Source: Acidobacteriota bacterium
GTDB lineage: Bacteria > Acidobacteriota > Vicinamibacteria > Vicinamibacterales > SCN-69-37
Assembly (NCBI GenBank): GCA_003242705.1
Contig: QGVF01000003.1
Span: forward strand, 1 to 64,000
DNA length: 64,000 nt
Direction of reading: 5' to 3'
The notes beneath the pieces are model-generated. The model worked only from the letters and a program-made list of their open reading frames with translations. It did no database searches and had not been told where the DNA came from. Both the position numbers and the translations under genes were made by a program. This document shows positions 28,616 through 37,097 of the stretch, piece by piece. How positions within the stretch are numbered: the first letter of the stretch is position 1; each line of letters starts with the position of its first letter.

Positions 28616-29452
28616 TCAGCCGGCGGCCAGCACGTATTCGATATTACTGATCAGGATGTCCTGCGTCAGGGCGCTGTCGCGGATCCAGCGGGCAATCGGC
28701 CCGGGCAGCCGGCGCACCGTCGAAGTCACGTGCAGTTCTTCGCGCACGACAGTCAGTCCGGCCTGCGCGATCTGCCGCCGCAGGCGCGAGACGCGCACCT
28801 TTTCGAGCAGGTCGTCGACCTTGTCGATTCCCCGCTGCGCGTCACGGATGAACGAGTTCTCGTGCGCCGGCTCACGGAGCGTCCAGGGGGCATGACGGGC
28901 CAGCAGCTGGAAGGTGCGGAATGCCACGCGCCGGCCGGCAATCAGGTGCAGCGGCAGGGGAATCCGCAGCCGCGGCAGGTGCGCGCCGGCAAACGACAGA
29001 TACGGCGCGGTCGACAGGTACATCCGTCCGCCGGGACGCATGACCCGCCGGCACTCGCGCAGGTAGAGCGGGGCATCGGCCACGTGCTCGATGACAGCGT
29101 GCGAGAGCACGAGATCGAACGCCCCGTCGGCAAACGGCAGTGCCATGCCATCGGCCTGCGCGAAGTGCAGGTTGTGCAGGCCACGCTCCCGCCCGAGCAC
29201 GACGCCCGCCTCGCTGAAGCGGTCGATCGGGTCGATGCCGACGACCATCGCGGCATGCTCGGCGAGCGACAGCGGCATGCCTCCGCCGCCGCACCCGGCA
29301 TCGAGCACCCGGCCTTCGATCGACACGCCCGCACGATCCAGGAACGCGATGACCTTGGCGCTCCGGTAGTACTCGAACAGCGCGTAGTCGTATTCGGAAC
29401 GGAACCGGGTGTCGGCGTGCGCCTTGATGAGGTCGGGTCTAATCTCGCGCAT
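28616..29452 (-). CDS. Class I SAM-dependent methyltransferase
   Basis: 278 aa. Motif I GRVLDAGCGGGGMPLSL (SAM-binding glycine loop), acidic residue after strand 2 (GIDPIDRF), motif with DGAFDLVLSHAVIEHV (motif III), and MRPGGRMYLSTAP (post-III), the type-11 layout. The C-terminal 100 residues form a cap that probably fixes the acceptor. Likely O-methylates a sugar or lipid of the glycan cluster. It overlaps the upstream GT-C gene by 14 bp and so is probably co-translated with it. Confidence 0.85.
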   Translation of the reverse strand: MREIRPDLIKAHADTRFRSEYDYALFEYYRSAKVIAFLDRAGVSIEGRVLDAGCGGGGMPLSLAEHAAMVVGIDPIDRFSEAGVVLGRERGLHNLHFAQADGMALPFADGAFDLVLSHAVIEHVADAPLYLRECRRVMRPGGRMYLSTAPYLSFAGAHLPRLRIPLPLHLIAGRRVAFRTFQLLARHAPWTLREPAHENSFIRDAQRGIDKVDDLLEKVRVSRLRRQIAQAGLTVVREELHVTSTVRRLPGPIARWIRDSALTQDILISNIEYVLAAG

Positions 29453-31166
29453 GCGCCGGGAACGACTCGGGAAACTTGTCGATGAGCACCGCGCGCTCCT
29501 CGCCGCGCGCTTCTTCGACGGGGAAGGTGGCCACGACCCGCCACCCGGGATAGTGGTCGAGGATGCCCTGGATCAGGCCCGAGCCATCCGAGCTCTCGTA
29601 GCCGATCCGCGGCAGGTCGTAGGTCAGTATATAGCGCACGTCGTCGCGGTCGAGTCGGTCGTCGTAGTTGCCGAACCCGTTGCCGATGAAAAGCGGGCGG
29701 ATCCCGTTCTCGAGCGACATGCCGTTGGCGAGCTTGCCCTGCACGAGCGTCCCTGGCTCGAGCAGCCGACCGAGGGCGATTGAGGCCTGATGGTTGTAGA
29801 ACGTGCGTGTGGCCGCCCACGTCCCGAACTGCCACACGTGCCAGAGGGCAGCCACCGTGACGAGCAGCTTCATGGCGGCCGGCGCCACCGTGCGGCCGGC
29901 GAGCCAGCGCAGCGCCGCCCGGCCGCGCCAGACGAGCAGCAGGATGACCGTCGCCGCCAGAGCTGCGCTGAGCCGAACCGCCGTCGACAGCTGGCCGGCC
30001 TCGATCGACGTCGTCAGCCAGGGACGGACGAAACTGCCGGCCAGCACATAGGCCAGCAGCGGCAGGGCGAGCGCGGCGGGCAGCAGCTGCAGGCCCTTTC
30101 GCGCTCCGACGACGCCAAACGGTGGCGTGCGCGCCGCGAGCAGCAGTGAGGCAAGCGCGATCAGCGCCGGAATGAACATCACGTACCGTCGCTCGTTCCC
30201 GGAGTCGTGCACGACGAGCTCGACGAGGCCGACGAGAATCCAGAGGACGAGAAGCCGCTCGGCCGACGGTGCCGTCCGCCAGCGGACGAGAATCGCCACG
30301 CAGGCGACGATGCCGGCGGTCAGCTCGACGAGCATGCTGCTGAACAGACCCTGGACGATCGGCAGCCACGTGGCGCGATCGACGAGGGCCCCGAGCGTGT
30401 ACGAAGGCTTGCGCGTCACGCTCATCTGCCAGTTGTAGAAGCGATATTCGTCCCACCAGGGCAGGACGAAAGCGGCCGCCACGAGCAGCGCGCCGCCGAT
30501 CAGGCCGGCCGCCCCGGCGCCCACCCGCAGCATCGCGTGGCGCCGCCCGAGCGTCGCGCTCTGCCAGCCGATCCACGCGGCGACGGCCAGCTCGAGGCCG
30601 AACGCCGCGATGAAGAACGCCGCAGCCGCCTTGGTGAAGAACGCCGCGACCGCCGCCAGTCCGGCCAGCACGCCCCAGGCCGGTCGCCGCTCCGCCAGCG
30701 TCCAGGCCATCCACGCGAGCACGAGGCAGGCGGTCATGGTCGATTCCATGAGCGCCGCCCGGTTCCACATGACGAACGGGTAGTTGACGCCGAGCAGTAC
30801 GGCGCCGACGACGGCCGCGCGTCGGCCGGCCAGCGCCTGCAGGGCGATGGCGATGGCGATGATGGCTGCCAGGCCCGACAGGGCGGGGACGATGCGTGCC
30901 TGCCAGGTGCCGACGCCGAGCAGCTCGAACGCGGCGTATTCCAGCGCCGTGAAGACCGGCGCGACGAAGACGGGGTTCCACTCGTCGGTGCGCCAGACGT
31001 CCCACAGCGCCGCGTTGCGCGCGTTGTGCACCCACGCGCCTTCGTCGTGCCAGACGATGCCGACCGCGCGCCGGACGGGCGGGTCGGCCGTCAGCCAGAC
31101 GCCTCGCAGCACGGCCGAGGCGGCCAGGATGACGAGCAGCACCACGAGGAAGGAGCGGAGGTTCAC
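29439..31166 (-). CDS. GT39/ArnT-like membrane glycosyltransferase
   Basis: 575 aa from the GTG at 31166 (a TTG at 31178 would add four residues); neither start has a clear ribosome site. About 11-12 membrane spans. The first external loop carries the GT-C acidic pair D41-E42 in VWHDEGAWVHNAR, followed by the typical LxxG helix. The C-terminal soluble part (about 490-575, DRDDVRYILTYDLPRIGYESS) is a small periplasmic domain. Enzymes of this type transfer sugar from polyprenyl phosphate to protein or lipid at the outer face of the inner membrane. First gene of the 31-25 kb unit and divergent from a polyprenol-phosphate sugar synthase (31293), a likely donor maker. Confidence 0.78.
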   Translation of the reverse strand: MNLRSFLVVLLVILAASAVLRGVWLTADPPVRRAVGIVWHDEGAWVHNARNAALWDVWRTDEWNPVFVAPVFTALEYAAFELLGVGTWQARIVPALSGLAAIIAIAIALQALAGRRAAVVGAVLLGVNYPFVMWNRAALMESTMTACLVLAWMAWTLAERRPAWGVLAGLAAVAAFFTKAAAAFFIAAFGLELAVAAWIGWQSATLGRRHAMLRVGAGAAGLIGGALLVAAAFVLPWWDEYRFYNWQMSVTRKPSYTLGALVDRATWLPIVQGLFSSMLVELTAGIVACVAILVRWRTAPSAERLLVLWILVGLVELVVHDSGNERRYVMFIPALIALASLLLAARTPPFGVVGARKGLQLLPAALALPLLAYVLAGSFVRPWLTTSIEAGQLSTAVRLSAALAATVILLLVWRGRAALRWLAGRTVAPAAMKLLVTVAALWHVWQFGTWAATRTFYNHQASIALGRLLEPGTLVQGKLANGMSLENGIRPLFIGNGFGNYDDRLDRDDVRYILTYDLPRIGYESSDGSGLIQGILDHYPGWRVVATFPVEEARGEERAVLIDKFPESFPAHARD

Positions 31167-31292
31167 GTCGGTTCGCAAAGCGTGCCGGCCCGTGCGGAAG
31201 GCCCCGACACTCTAGCAGACGTGCGGTGCGCGGCGACGCGCGGCGGCCGCAGAGGCGTCGAGCCGTTGATTTATAGTGCTGCGGTGACTTCG

Positions 31293-32069
31293 ATGCGTCG
31301 CCCGGATCTCAGCATGGTCGTGCCGACGTACAACGAGCGCGACCGGCTCGCCGAGCTCACCGATGCCCTGTTTACGGCGGCCGACGCCGCCGGCCTCGAT
31401 CTCGAACTGATCGTCGTTGACGACAACTCGCCGGACGGGACCGGCCAGCTGGCCGACGAGCTCGCGAAGACGCGGCGGATGCAGGTCGTGCACCGGTCGG
31501 GCAAGCTGGGGCTCGGCACGGCCGTCGTCGCCGGCTTCGGCGTGGCGCTGGCCGACGTGGTCGGGGTGATGGATGCCGACTTCAGCCATCCGCCGGCGCT
31601 CGTGCCGAAGATGATGGCGGTCTTCCGGGCCACCGATGCCGACGTGCTCGTCGCGAGCCGGTACATTCCCGGCGGCAGCACGCCGAACTGGCCGCTCAAG
31701 CGGCGCCTGCTGTCGCGCGTCGGCTGCCTGCTGGCGAGCGGGCTGTCGCCCATCCGCGACGCGGCCTCCGGCTTCTTCCTCATCCGGCGCGACATTGCCG
31801 AAGGGGTCGTGATCAAGGCCGGCGGCTTCAAGATCTGCATCGAGCTGATCGTTCGCGGCCGGCCGGGGCGCCTCGTCGAGATTCCCTACCAGTTCGACGA
31901 CCGTGAGCTGGGCGAGAGCAAGATGAGCCTGCGAGAAGCCGCCGGCTACCTCGTGCAGCTCAAGGATCTCTACGTGCTGCGCTTCCGCAACCGCGACCGG
32001 CCGCGCCCGGTTTACTACCAGCAGCTCACGCACCGCGACGTCGAGCGGATTGTGCAGTACGGGGCCTAG
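31293..32069 (+). CDS. GT2 polyprenol-phosphate glycosyltransferase (DPM1-like)
   Basis: 258 aa from the ATG at 31293; a GTG at 31284 is possible and would coincide with the predicted start of transcription from TATAGT (31272-31277). GT-A fold: MVVPTYNERDRL, VVDDNSPDGTG, D-x-D-like MDADFSHPPALVPKM, SRYIPGGSTPNWPLKRRLLSRVG, and DAASGFFLIRRD, all close to dolichol/polyprenol-phosphate mannose synthases. No C-terminal membrane helices are seen. It would load a hexose from a nucleotide sugar onto undecaprenyl phosphate. The only plus-strand gene in the glycan region, divergent from the GT-C enzyme at 29439. Confidence 0.85.
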   Translation: MRRPDLSMVVPTYNERDRLAELTDALFTAADAAGLDLELIVVDDNSPDGTGQLADELAKTRRMQVVHRSGKLGLGTAVVAGFGVALADVVGVMDADFSHPPALVPKMMAVFRATDADVLVASRYIPGGSTPNWPLKRRLLSRVGCLLASGLSPIRDAASGFFLIRRDIAEGVVIKAGGFKICIELIVRGRPGRLVEIPYQFDDRELGESKMSLREAAGYLVQLKDLYVLRFRNRDRPRPVYYQQLTHRDVERIVQYGA

Positions 32070-32109
32070 TCGACGCGTCGGGACTCGTCGTCCGACGCGC
32101 GCAGGCGCG

Positions 32110-32499
32110 TCACCTGGCCGGGATGTCGTAATCGACGACGAACACGTCGTCGAGGATGCCCGACGACTGAAGAATCTTGCCGAACTCGCGATGCTGCGGG
32201 TGCGGCAGGTACGCGTCGCGGGCGGCTGCGTCGGTGAAGGTCACCACGTAGACGTGCGTGAAGCCCTTGTTCAGGCCTTCCGGGCTGTTGTTGACGCCGT
32301 GCTCGAACGAGACGATGCCCGGAATCTGATCCCTGAGGGCGGCGAACGCCGTCGTGATCCGCTCGATCTGCTCGGGCGTCGCCTCCGGCTTGTACTTGAA
32401 CACCACGATGTGGCGGACCTGCGGGCCGGACTGCAGAGCGAATGCGGCGGCGCCGGCCGACGCGAGGATGGCTGCGGACAGCAGAAGTCGGGTCAGCAT
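32110..32499 (-). CDS. Exported Dabb (stress-responsive alpha-beta barrel) protein
   Basis: 129 aa. Residues 1-22 (MLTRLLLSAAILASAGAAAFA) form a clear signal peptide; the rest is one ferredoxin-like Dabb domain with VRHIVVFKYKPEATPEQIERI, PGIVSFEHGVNNSPEGLNKGFTH and AYLPHPQHREFG. Dabb domains form dimeric barrels; cytoplasmic members may act as stress proteins, cyclases or decarboxylases. An exported version is less usual. Convergent with the GT2 gene at 31293 and separated from the radical SAM gene by a 92-base stretch with strong hairpins, so it may be transcribed alone. Confidence 0.85.
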   Translation of the reverse strand: MLTRLLLSAAILASAGAAAFALQSGPQVRHIVVFKYKPEATPEQIERITTAFAALRDQIPGIVSFEHGVNNSPEGLNKGFTHVYVVTFTDAAARDAYLPHPQHREFGKILQSSGILDDVFVVDYDIPAR

Positions 32500-32518
32500 G
32501 CGCCGATTCTACGCCGGT

Positions 32519-32604
32519 TCCCCGGGCAGCCGGGGGCGGCGCCGTTTCAGGCGCCGCGGCCCGGGGCAAGGGGATGTGTCGCGCGCGCCGCTCAGGCGGC
32601 GCGC
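32519..32604 (-). terminator. Two GC-rich hairpins after the radical SAM gene (possible terminator)
   Basis: CCCCGGG (32519-32525) pairs with CCCGGGG (32560-32566), enclosing GCGGCGCC-GTTTCA-GGCGCCGC (32536-32557). A second inverted repeat, GCGCGCCG-n6-CGGCGCGC (32583-32604), spans the stop codon of the radical SAM gene. There is no U-tract on either strand, so termination is only possible, not shown. Confidence 0.45.
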
Positions 32605-34076
32605 TCGGACTCCGCGGCCGGCAGTCGAGGGCCGTCGGTCACCGGCGCACCGAACAGCATGCGCGAGGCGACGTGCCAGGCCACGTCCCACTTGGTCGTG
32701 GCGAGCCGGAGGATATCGCCGGCGTGGCGGACGAGGTACGACGGCCGCAGGTAGAAGCGCCGCTTCGCCCGGTTGATCGCCGACATGACCACCCGCTCGT
32801 CGAGGCCGTTGCCCGAAAGCAGATAGTACGAGTACTCCATCCGCGACCAGTCCTCGCTCGCGAGCAGCCCCTCGCGGCGGGCCTTCTCATAGAGTTCGGT
32901 GCCGGGGTACGGCACGGCGGGGTAGAAGTTCGCGAAGTCGGGATCGAGCTCGATTGCGTAGTCGATCGTCCGCTCGAGCGACTCGGGCGTGTCGCCCGGA
33001 TAGCCGAGGATGAAGAAGCCGAACGAGCGGATGCCCGCCGTGCGCATGTTGCGCAGGGCCGTGCGGATCTTCTCGCCCTCGAGCCGCTTGAGCATGTCAC
33101 GGCGGGTTTCTTCCGACTCGGTCTCGATGCCGAGTGCGAGCATCCAGCACCCGGCCTGCCGGAGGCGCTTGACGAAGTCGAGGTTCGTCAGGTTGTCGGC
33201 GCGGGCGTTGCCGAACCACTGGACGGGCAGTCGGCGGGCGATGAGCTCCTCACAGAAGGCGCTGAAGCTCTTGACGTTCAGCGTGACCGTATCACCCCAG
33301 AGATAGAAGAAGGTCAGGCCGAACTGCCGGTAGCCGCGCTCGATCTCGTCGACCAGATCCTTCGCGCTGCGCTCGCGGAACCTGCGTCCCTGATGAATGG
33401 GGGCGACGCAGAAGTCGCACGTGTACGGGCAGCCGCGCGACGTTTCGACGAGCACGTACGGCTGGTCGACGATCGGCAGGCGATAGACCGACAGGTCGAA
33501 CAGGTCCCAGGCCGGATAGGGCGCCTCGAGGAAGCCGGTGAACTGGCCGTGGCTGCGGTGCGGGATCACCTGGCCGTCGCGCCGGAACGTCAGGCTCGGC
33601 ACCTGGCCGAATTCCTCGACCGAGGACAGGGCCGCAATCTGCAGCAGGGCGTCTTCGGGCTCGCCGACGAGCATGCCGTCGACGACCGGGGCCCGGGCCA
33701 TCGACTCGGCGGGCGCCGTCGAGGCGTGCGGGCCGAAGCAGATGAGTGGTGCGGCGTAGCGCCGCCGCAGCTCCGCCATGGCCAGCACGTCGGCTTCGAG
33801 CGTCGGCGTGGTGCTCGGGAAAACGATCAGTGTCGGCTCGAAGCCCTCGCGGTCGAGCTGCTCGCAGAGACTGGCGACGGTCCGCCGCGTGCCGGTCAGG
33901 TCGACCGCACGCACCTCGTAGCCACGATCGCGGAACAGCGCGGCGGCCAGCGCGAGCGTGTACGGCGGCTTCGTCGTGCCAAGGACTTCCTCGCGCTCCT
34001 GGCAGCGCCCCTGGCGCGTGAAGGCCAGGTCGCCGACGAGCGGCGGGTTGACGAAAAGGGTCCGGGCGCCAAGCAT
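32592..34076 (-). CDS. B12-binding-domain radical SAM protein
   Basis: 494 aa from ATG 34076 (GTG 34079 adjacent). N-terminal cobalamin-binding Rossmann domain (residues about 5-150, with PPYTLALAAALFRDRGYEV and VFPSTTPTL), then the radical SAM core with the 4Fe-4S cysteines C216-x3-C220-x2-C223 in SRGCPYTCDFC. The C-terminal part (FFILGYPGDTPESLERTIDYAIELDP) is typical of the class. Such proteins do methylations or C-C bond rearrangements on unactivated carbons, for example of lipids or sugars. The gene lies 10 bases after a SPASM radical SAM gene, so the two probably act on one product. Confidence 0.85.
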   Translation of the reverse strand: MLGARTLFVNPPLVGDLAFTRQGRCQEREEVLGTTKPPYTLALAAALFRDRGYEVRAVDLTGTRRTVASLCEQLDREGFEPTLIVFPSTTPTLEADVLAMAELRRRYAAPLICFGPHASTAPAESMARAPVVDGMLVGEPEDALLQIAALSSVEEFGQVPSLTFRRDGQVIPHRSHGQFTGFLEAPYPAWDLFDLSVYRLPIVDQPYVLVETSRGCPYTCDFCVAPIHQGRRFRERSAKDLVDEIERGYRQFGLTFFYLWGDTVTLNVKSFSAFCEELIARRLPVQWFGNARADNLTNLDFVKRLRQAGCWMLALGIETESEETRRDMLKRLEGEKIRTALRNMRTAGIRSFGFFILGYPGDTPESLERTIDYAIELDPDFANFYPAVPYPGTELYEKARREGLLASEDWSRMEYSYYLLSGNGLDERVVMSAINRAKRRFYLRPSYLVRHAGDILRLATTKWDVAWHVASRMLFGAPVTDGPRLPAAESERAA

Positions 34077-34086
34077 CACAGCGACA

Positions 34087-35313
34087 TCAGGCGGTCTCGA
34101 CGACGGCGGCCAGCGGCTCCTCGATCCGTTCGGGAGCCGGCCCCGAGGCCGGCGGCGTCAGCTCGACCTTGCAGCAGCGCCGGCAGACCGGAAAGATACC
34201 ATTCTCGACCAGCCGGCGCCGGAGCGCGACGTACAGGTCGCTCGTCCACACCTCTTCGAGCGACTGCTGCGTCAGGTCGCCCACTTCGATCCGGATGAAG
34301 GGGCAGAAATACACCTTGCCGCTGAACGACACGCGGGCGTGGAGGAACGGGTAGAGGCAGCGGCCTTCGAGCCGCGTCCCGGGCGTGTAGTACGGCTCGA
34401 CGAGCGCGCCCTTCACCTTTGGCCGCATGTCGAACCGGATGCCGCGCTCGCGGCAGCGCGCGACGAGGGCATCGACCTGCGCGCGGACGCGCGCCGGCAG
34501 CACGCCCGGATCGGGCGTGACGTAGGTCGAGATCATCGACGCGTCGCCGGCGCCGAGCAGGCGCACCGTCTCGGCAACCTCTTCGGGCGTGCTGTACATC
34601 AGGTGATTGAGCCCGATGGCGTCGACGCCCAGCTCGTCGGCTACTTCAACCATCTCCGTGAGGGCATCGAGCGTCTCGTGCGCGACGGTCGTGTTCACGC
34701 TGACGCGCAGCGGGGCGTGTCGCTCGCGCGCCGCCTGCTGCAGGCGGCGCAGGCCCGCCGCCGTCCGCTCGAACGTGCCTTTCACGCCGCGAGCGCGGTC
34801 GTGCATCTCGCCCGGCCCGTCGATCGAGACGCTGATGTGCTTCAGAAAGCCGCGGCTGGCCAGCTCGGCGAGCGCCGCCGCACGCTCCTCCGTGATGATC
34901 GTCCCGTTCGTGGTGAGATAGCCGCAGACGTAGCCCTTCTCGCGGAAGACGTCCATCACCGCGAGGATGTCCTTCCGCATGAAGATTTCGCCGCCGGTCA
35001 GGCTCACCTGGAGGCCGTCGCGGTCGGGAAAGGCCCGGCGCAGCACGTCGATCGGCAGTTCCTGACGCCATTCGCCGTCGATGTTCAGCAGCGTCCCCAC
35101 GTAGCAGAACTCGCAGTGCAGGTTGCACCGCATCGTCGCCTCGTAGACGACGCCGATGGGGAGCCGGCCGGCGCGGCCGTCGCGCGCCTGCAGGAAGCCC
35201 TCGATCTGCCGTTCGTACTGCTGGCGACGGAACCGGGCCAGCAGACTCGTGAAGAAGGGCACCGTGCGCATGCGCTGCGCGAGGGCTTCCCGGATGCGTG
35301 GAGACAGTGGCAT
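34087..35313 (-). CDS. SPASM-domain radical SAM protein
   Basis: 408 aa. Radical SAM cluster cysteines C63-x3-C67-x2-C70 in TMRCNLHCEFC, then GGEIFMRKD, and a C-terminal SPASM-like region with GRCLYPFLHAR, YFCPF and VCRRCC that can bind one or two extra Fe-S clusters. SPASM enzymes often modify peptides or dehydrogenate/epimerise sugars. No precursor peptide is seen nearby, and glycan genes surround it, so a sugar or lipid substrate is more likely. One-base overlap (TGATG) with the upstream GT-C gene. Confidence 0.85.
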   Translation of the reverse strand: MPLSPRIREALAQRMRTVPFFTSLLARFRRQQYERQIEGFLQARDGRAGRLPIGVVYEATMRCNLHCEFCYVGTLLNIDGEWRQELPIDVLRRAFPDRDGLQVSLTGGEIFMRKDILAVMDVFREKGYVCGYLTTNGTIITEERAAALAELASRGFLKHISVSIDGPGEMHDRARGVKGTFERTAAGLRRLQQAARERHAPLRVSVNTTVAHETLDALTEMVEVADELGVDAIGLNHLMYSTPEEVAETVRLLGAGDASMISTYVTPDPGVLPARVRAQVDALVARCRERGIRFDMRPKVKGALVEPYYTPGTRLEGRCLYPFLHARVSFSGKVYFCPFIRIEVGDLTQQSLEEVWTSDLYVALRRRLVENGIFPVCRRCCKVELTPPASGPAPERIEEPLAAVVETA

Positions 35314-37097
35314 CAGTCGATGATCCAGACGTCGATGATGGGGCCGGGCCGCTCGAGCGCGGGGTCGATCCGCGCGTCGGTGTTGTGCAGGAAGGGCGCG
35401 ACCTCACGCTGCCCCGCCTCGCTCACGTCCGTCCGGTAGGGCGAGAACGTTGCTTCCAGGCTTCCCTCCCGCGCCAGCGCCGCTTCGAGCGCTGTCATGA
35501 CGGGATCCGGCACATTGTACCGCTTCATCACCACGTGCGTGACGCCGAGCTGCCTGAGCGGCTCGAGGTTGCCCGTGCGGCCGAATTCGGCCGGGTCCAC
35601 GTAAATCCTGTCGACATCCAGTCCGCCGCTCCCCAGGAATATCGTGCGATAGGCAGGTTCGGGGTAGGGATCGAGCGCGAGCTGGCGCTGGAACCGGATC
35701 GAGGCCCGCCCGGCCGATCCCAGATGTTCGACCAGCGCCTCGCGCAGCGACTCGCGCGACTGGCGGAGCGGCACGCTGTAGGGCTGTATCAGTACGCTCG
35801 TTTCCGGCGCGACGTGCTCCTCGAACCAGCGCAGGGCGAGCGTGCGCGTGTCGTCCCGCCCGAAGAACCGGACCGTGTGCACGCTGGCCGTGCCCGCCTC
35901 GAGGCACGCGGCCACGAGCGCCGCTGCCGCTGCAAGGCGCCGGCCTCGACCTCCCGCGGCCAGCCACGCCACCGCACCGCCGCCGAGGACCGCGACGAAC
36001 GGCAGTACGGGGTTGAGGTACCGGCTGGCCGGCACCGTGTTCGCCATGAAAAGGATGAACGCGACGGGGAAGCCGAGCGCCAGCAGCACCCGGCGCACGT
36101 CTGTCGTGCGGGCGACATAAAGGAGGCCCGCAATGGCCAGCAGAGCTGCGAGCGTGCCCGAGGCATCGCGAACGAGCCACGACAGGTAGAACCCCATCGA
36201 CGCGAACAGCCCGCCGCTCGTCGTCGCGCGATCGACGACGATCTGGCGGTTGGCGACGATGTCGCGCCAGGCGGTCTCGAGCTCGAGCGGCAGGAAGGGC
36301 GACGCGGCCACGAACGCTGCGGCGGCAACGAGGAGCGTCGTTGCGGTGCGCATGGCACGCGCGCGCAGCCGCTCGCCGGGCGTCTGCGGGAGCATGGCTG
36401 CGGCGACGAGCGGGACGAAGACGAACAGCGCGTAGTAGTGCGTCGAGAACGACAGCCCGGCCAGCAGCCCGGCCAGCCACCACCCGCGGCGGCCGTCGGC
36501 TGCGAGCCACCTCCACCACTGCGACGTCATCGTCCCTGCGTCGACGCCGTGCCCCGGGGCGAGCAGCAGGCGGGCCAGTACGACGTGCGTGAGGACGACG
36601 AGCAGCGTGACCGGGACGTCGTGCTTCACGTAGTGCGCGTCGCGGACGGCCAGTGGCGCGACGGCCATCAGTGCGGCGGCTGACAGGCCGCCGATCGGAC
36701 CGAACAGACGACGACCGAAGCGCCAGGTCACGACGACGGTGAGTGTGCCGGCCACGGCGCTCAGCAGACGGCCGGCGTAATAGTGCACGGACGGGTCGGC
36801 GAAGAATTCACGCTCGAAGGCAGCCAGCGACTCGAACCGGCCCGCCAGCCAGCCCGCGACGAACAGCAGGCCTTCCCAGGCGAAGAGCGCGTAGAAATAG
36901 AACGATGGATAGAGGAAGTTGCCCGGGTTCAGCCGGTTCGGCGCCAGCGCCATCGTCCGGTTCATGATGGCGACTTCGTCCGGGTTGTAGATGGCCGGCA
37001 GGCCGAAGTCGGCACCGGCCACGCGCAGCACGGCGGCGACTGCCGTGACGACGGCGATCGCGGGCAGAGCGAGTGACTTACGCACGACCCGCCTCAC
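35313..37097 (-). CDS. GT39-like membrane glycosyltransferase
   Basis: 594 aa, GTG start, about 12 membrane spans. Acidic catalytic pair in the first outer loop: D40-E41 in IYNPDEVAIM, followed by a FLYPSFYFYALF helix, as in GT39/PMT-type enzymes. The C-terminal 170 residues are a soluble domain (LRWFEEHVAPETSVLIQPYSVPL). Predicted to use a polyprenyl-phosphate sugar to glycosylate a lipid or protein outside the membrane. It overlaps the wzx-like gene by 20 bp and the radical SAM gene by one base, so the three are probably translated together. Confidence 0.78.
   Translation of the reverse strand: MRRVVRKSLALPAIAVVTAVAAVLRVAGADFGLPAIYNPDEVAIMNRTMALAPNRLNPGNFLYPSFYFYALFAWEGLLFVAGWLAGRFESLAAFEREFFADPSVHYYAGRLLSAVAGTLTVVVTWRFGRRLFGPIGGLSAAALMAVAPLAVRDAHYVKHDVPVTLLVVLTHVVLARLLLAPGHGVDAGTMTSQWWRWLAADGRRGWWLAGLLAGLSFSTHYYALFVFVPLVAAAMLPQTPGERLRARAMRTATTLLVAAAAFVAASPFLPLELETAWRDIVANRQIVVDRATTSGGLFASMGFYLSWLVRDASGTLAALLAIAGLLYVARTTDVRRVLLALGFPVAFILFMANTVPASRYLNPVLPFVAVLGGGAVAWLAAGGRGRRLAAAAALVAACLEAGTASVHTVRFFGRDDTRTLALRWFEEHVAPETSVLIQPYSVPLRQSRESLREALVEHLGSAGRASIRFQRQLALDPYPEPAYRTIFLGSGGLDVDRIYVDPAEFGRTGNLEPLRQLGVTHVVMKRYNVPDPVMTALEAALAREGSLEATFSPYRTDVSEAGQREVAPFLHNTDARIDPALERPGPIIDVWIID

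Noticed and set aside
31200-31292. Small gene or RNA in the spacer between the divergent GT-C and GT2 genes
   Set aside because: No open frame with a ribosome site and no stable hairpin with a U-tract was seen; only a TATAGT element stands out.
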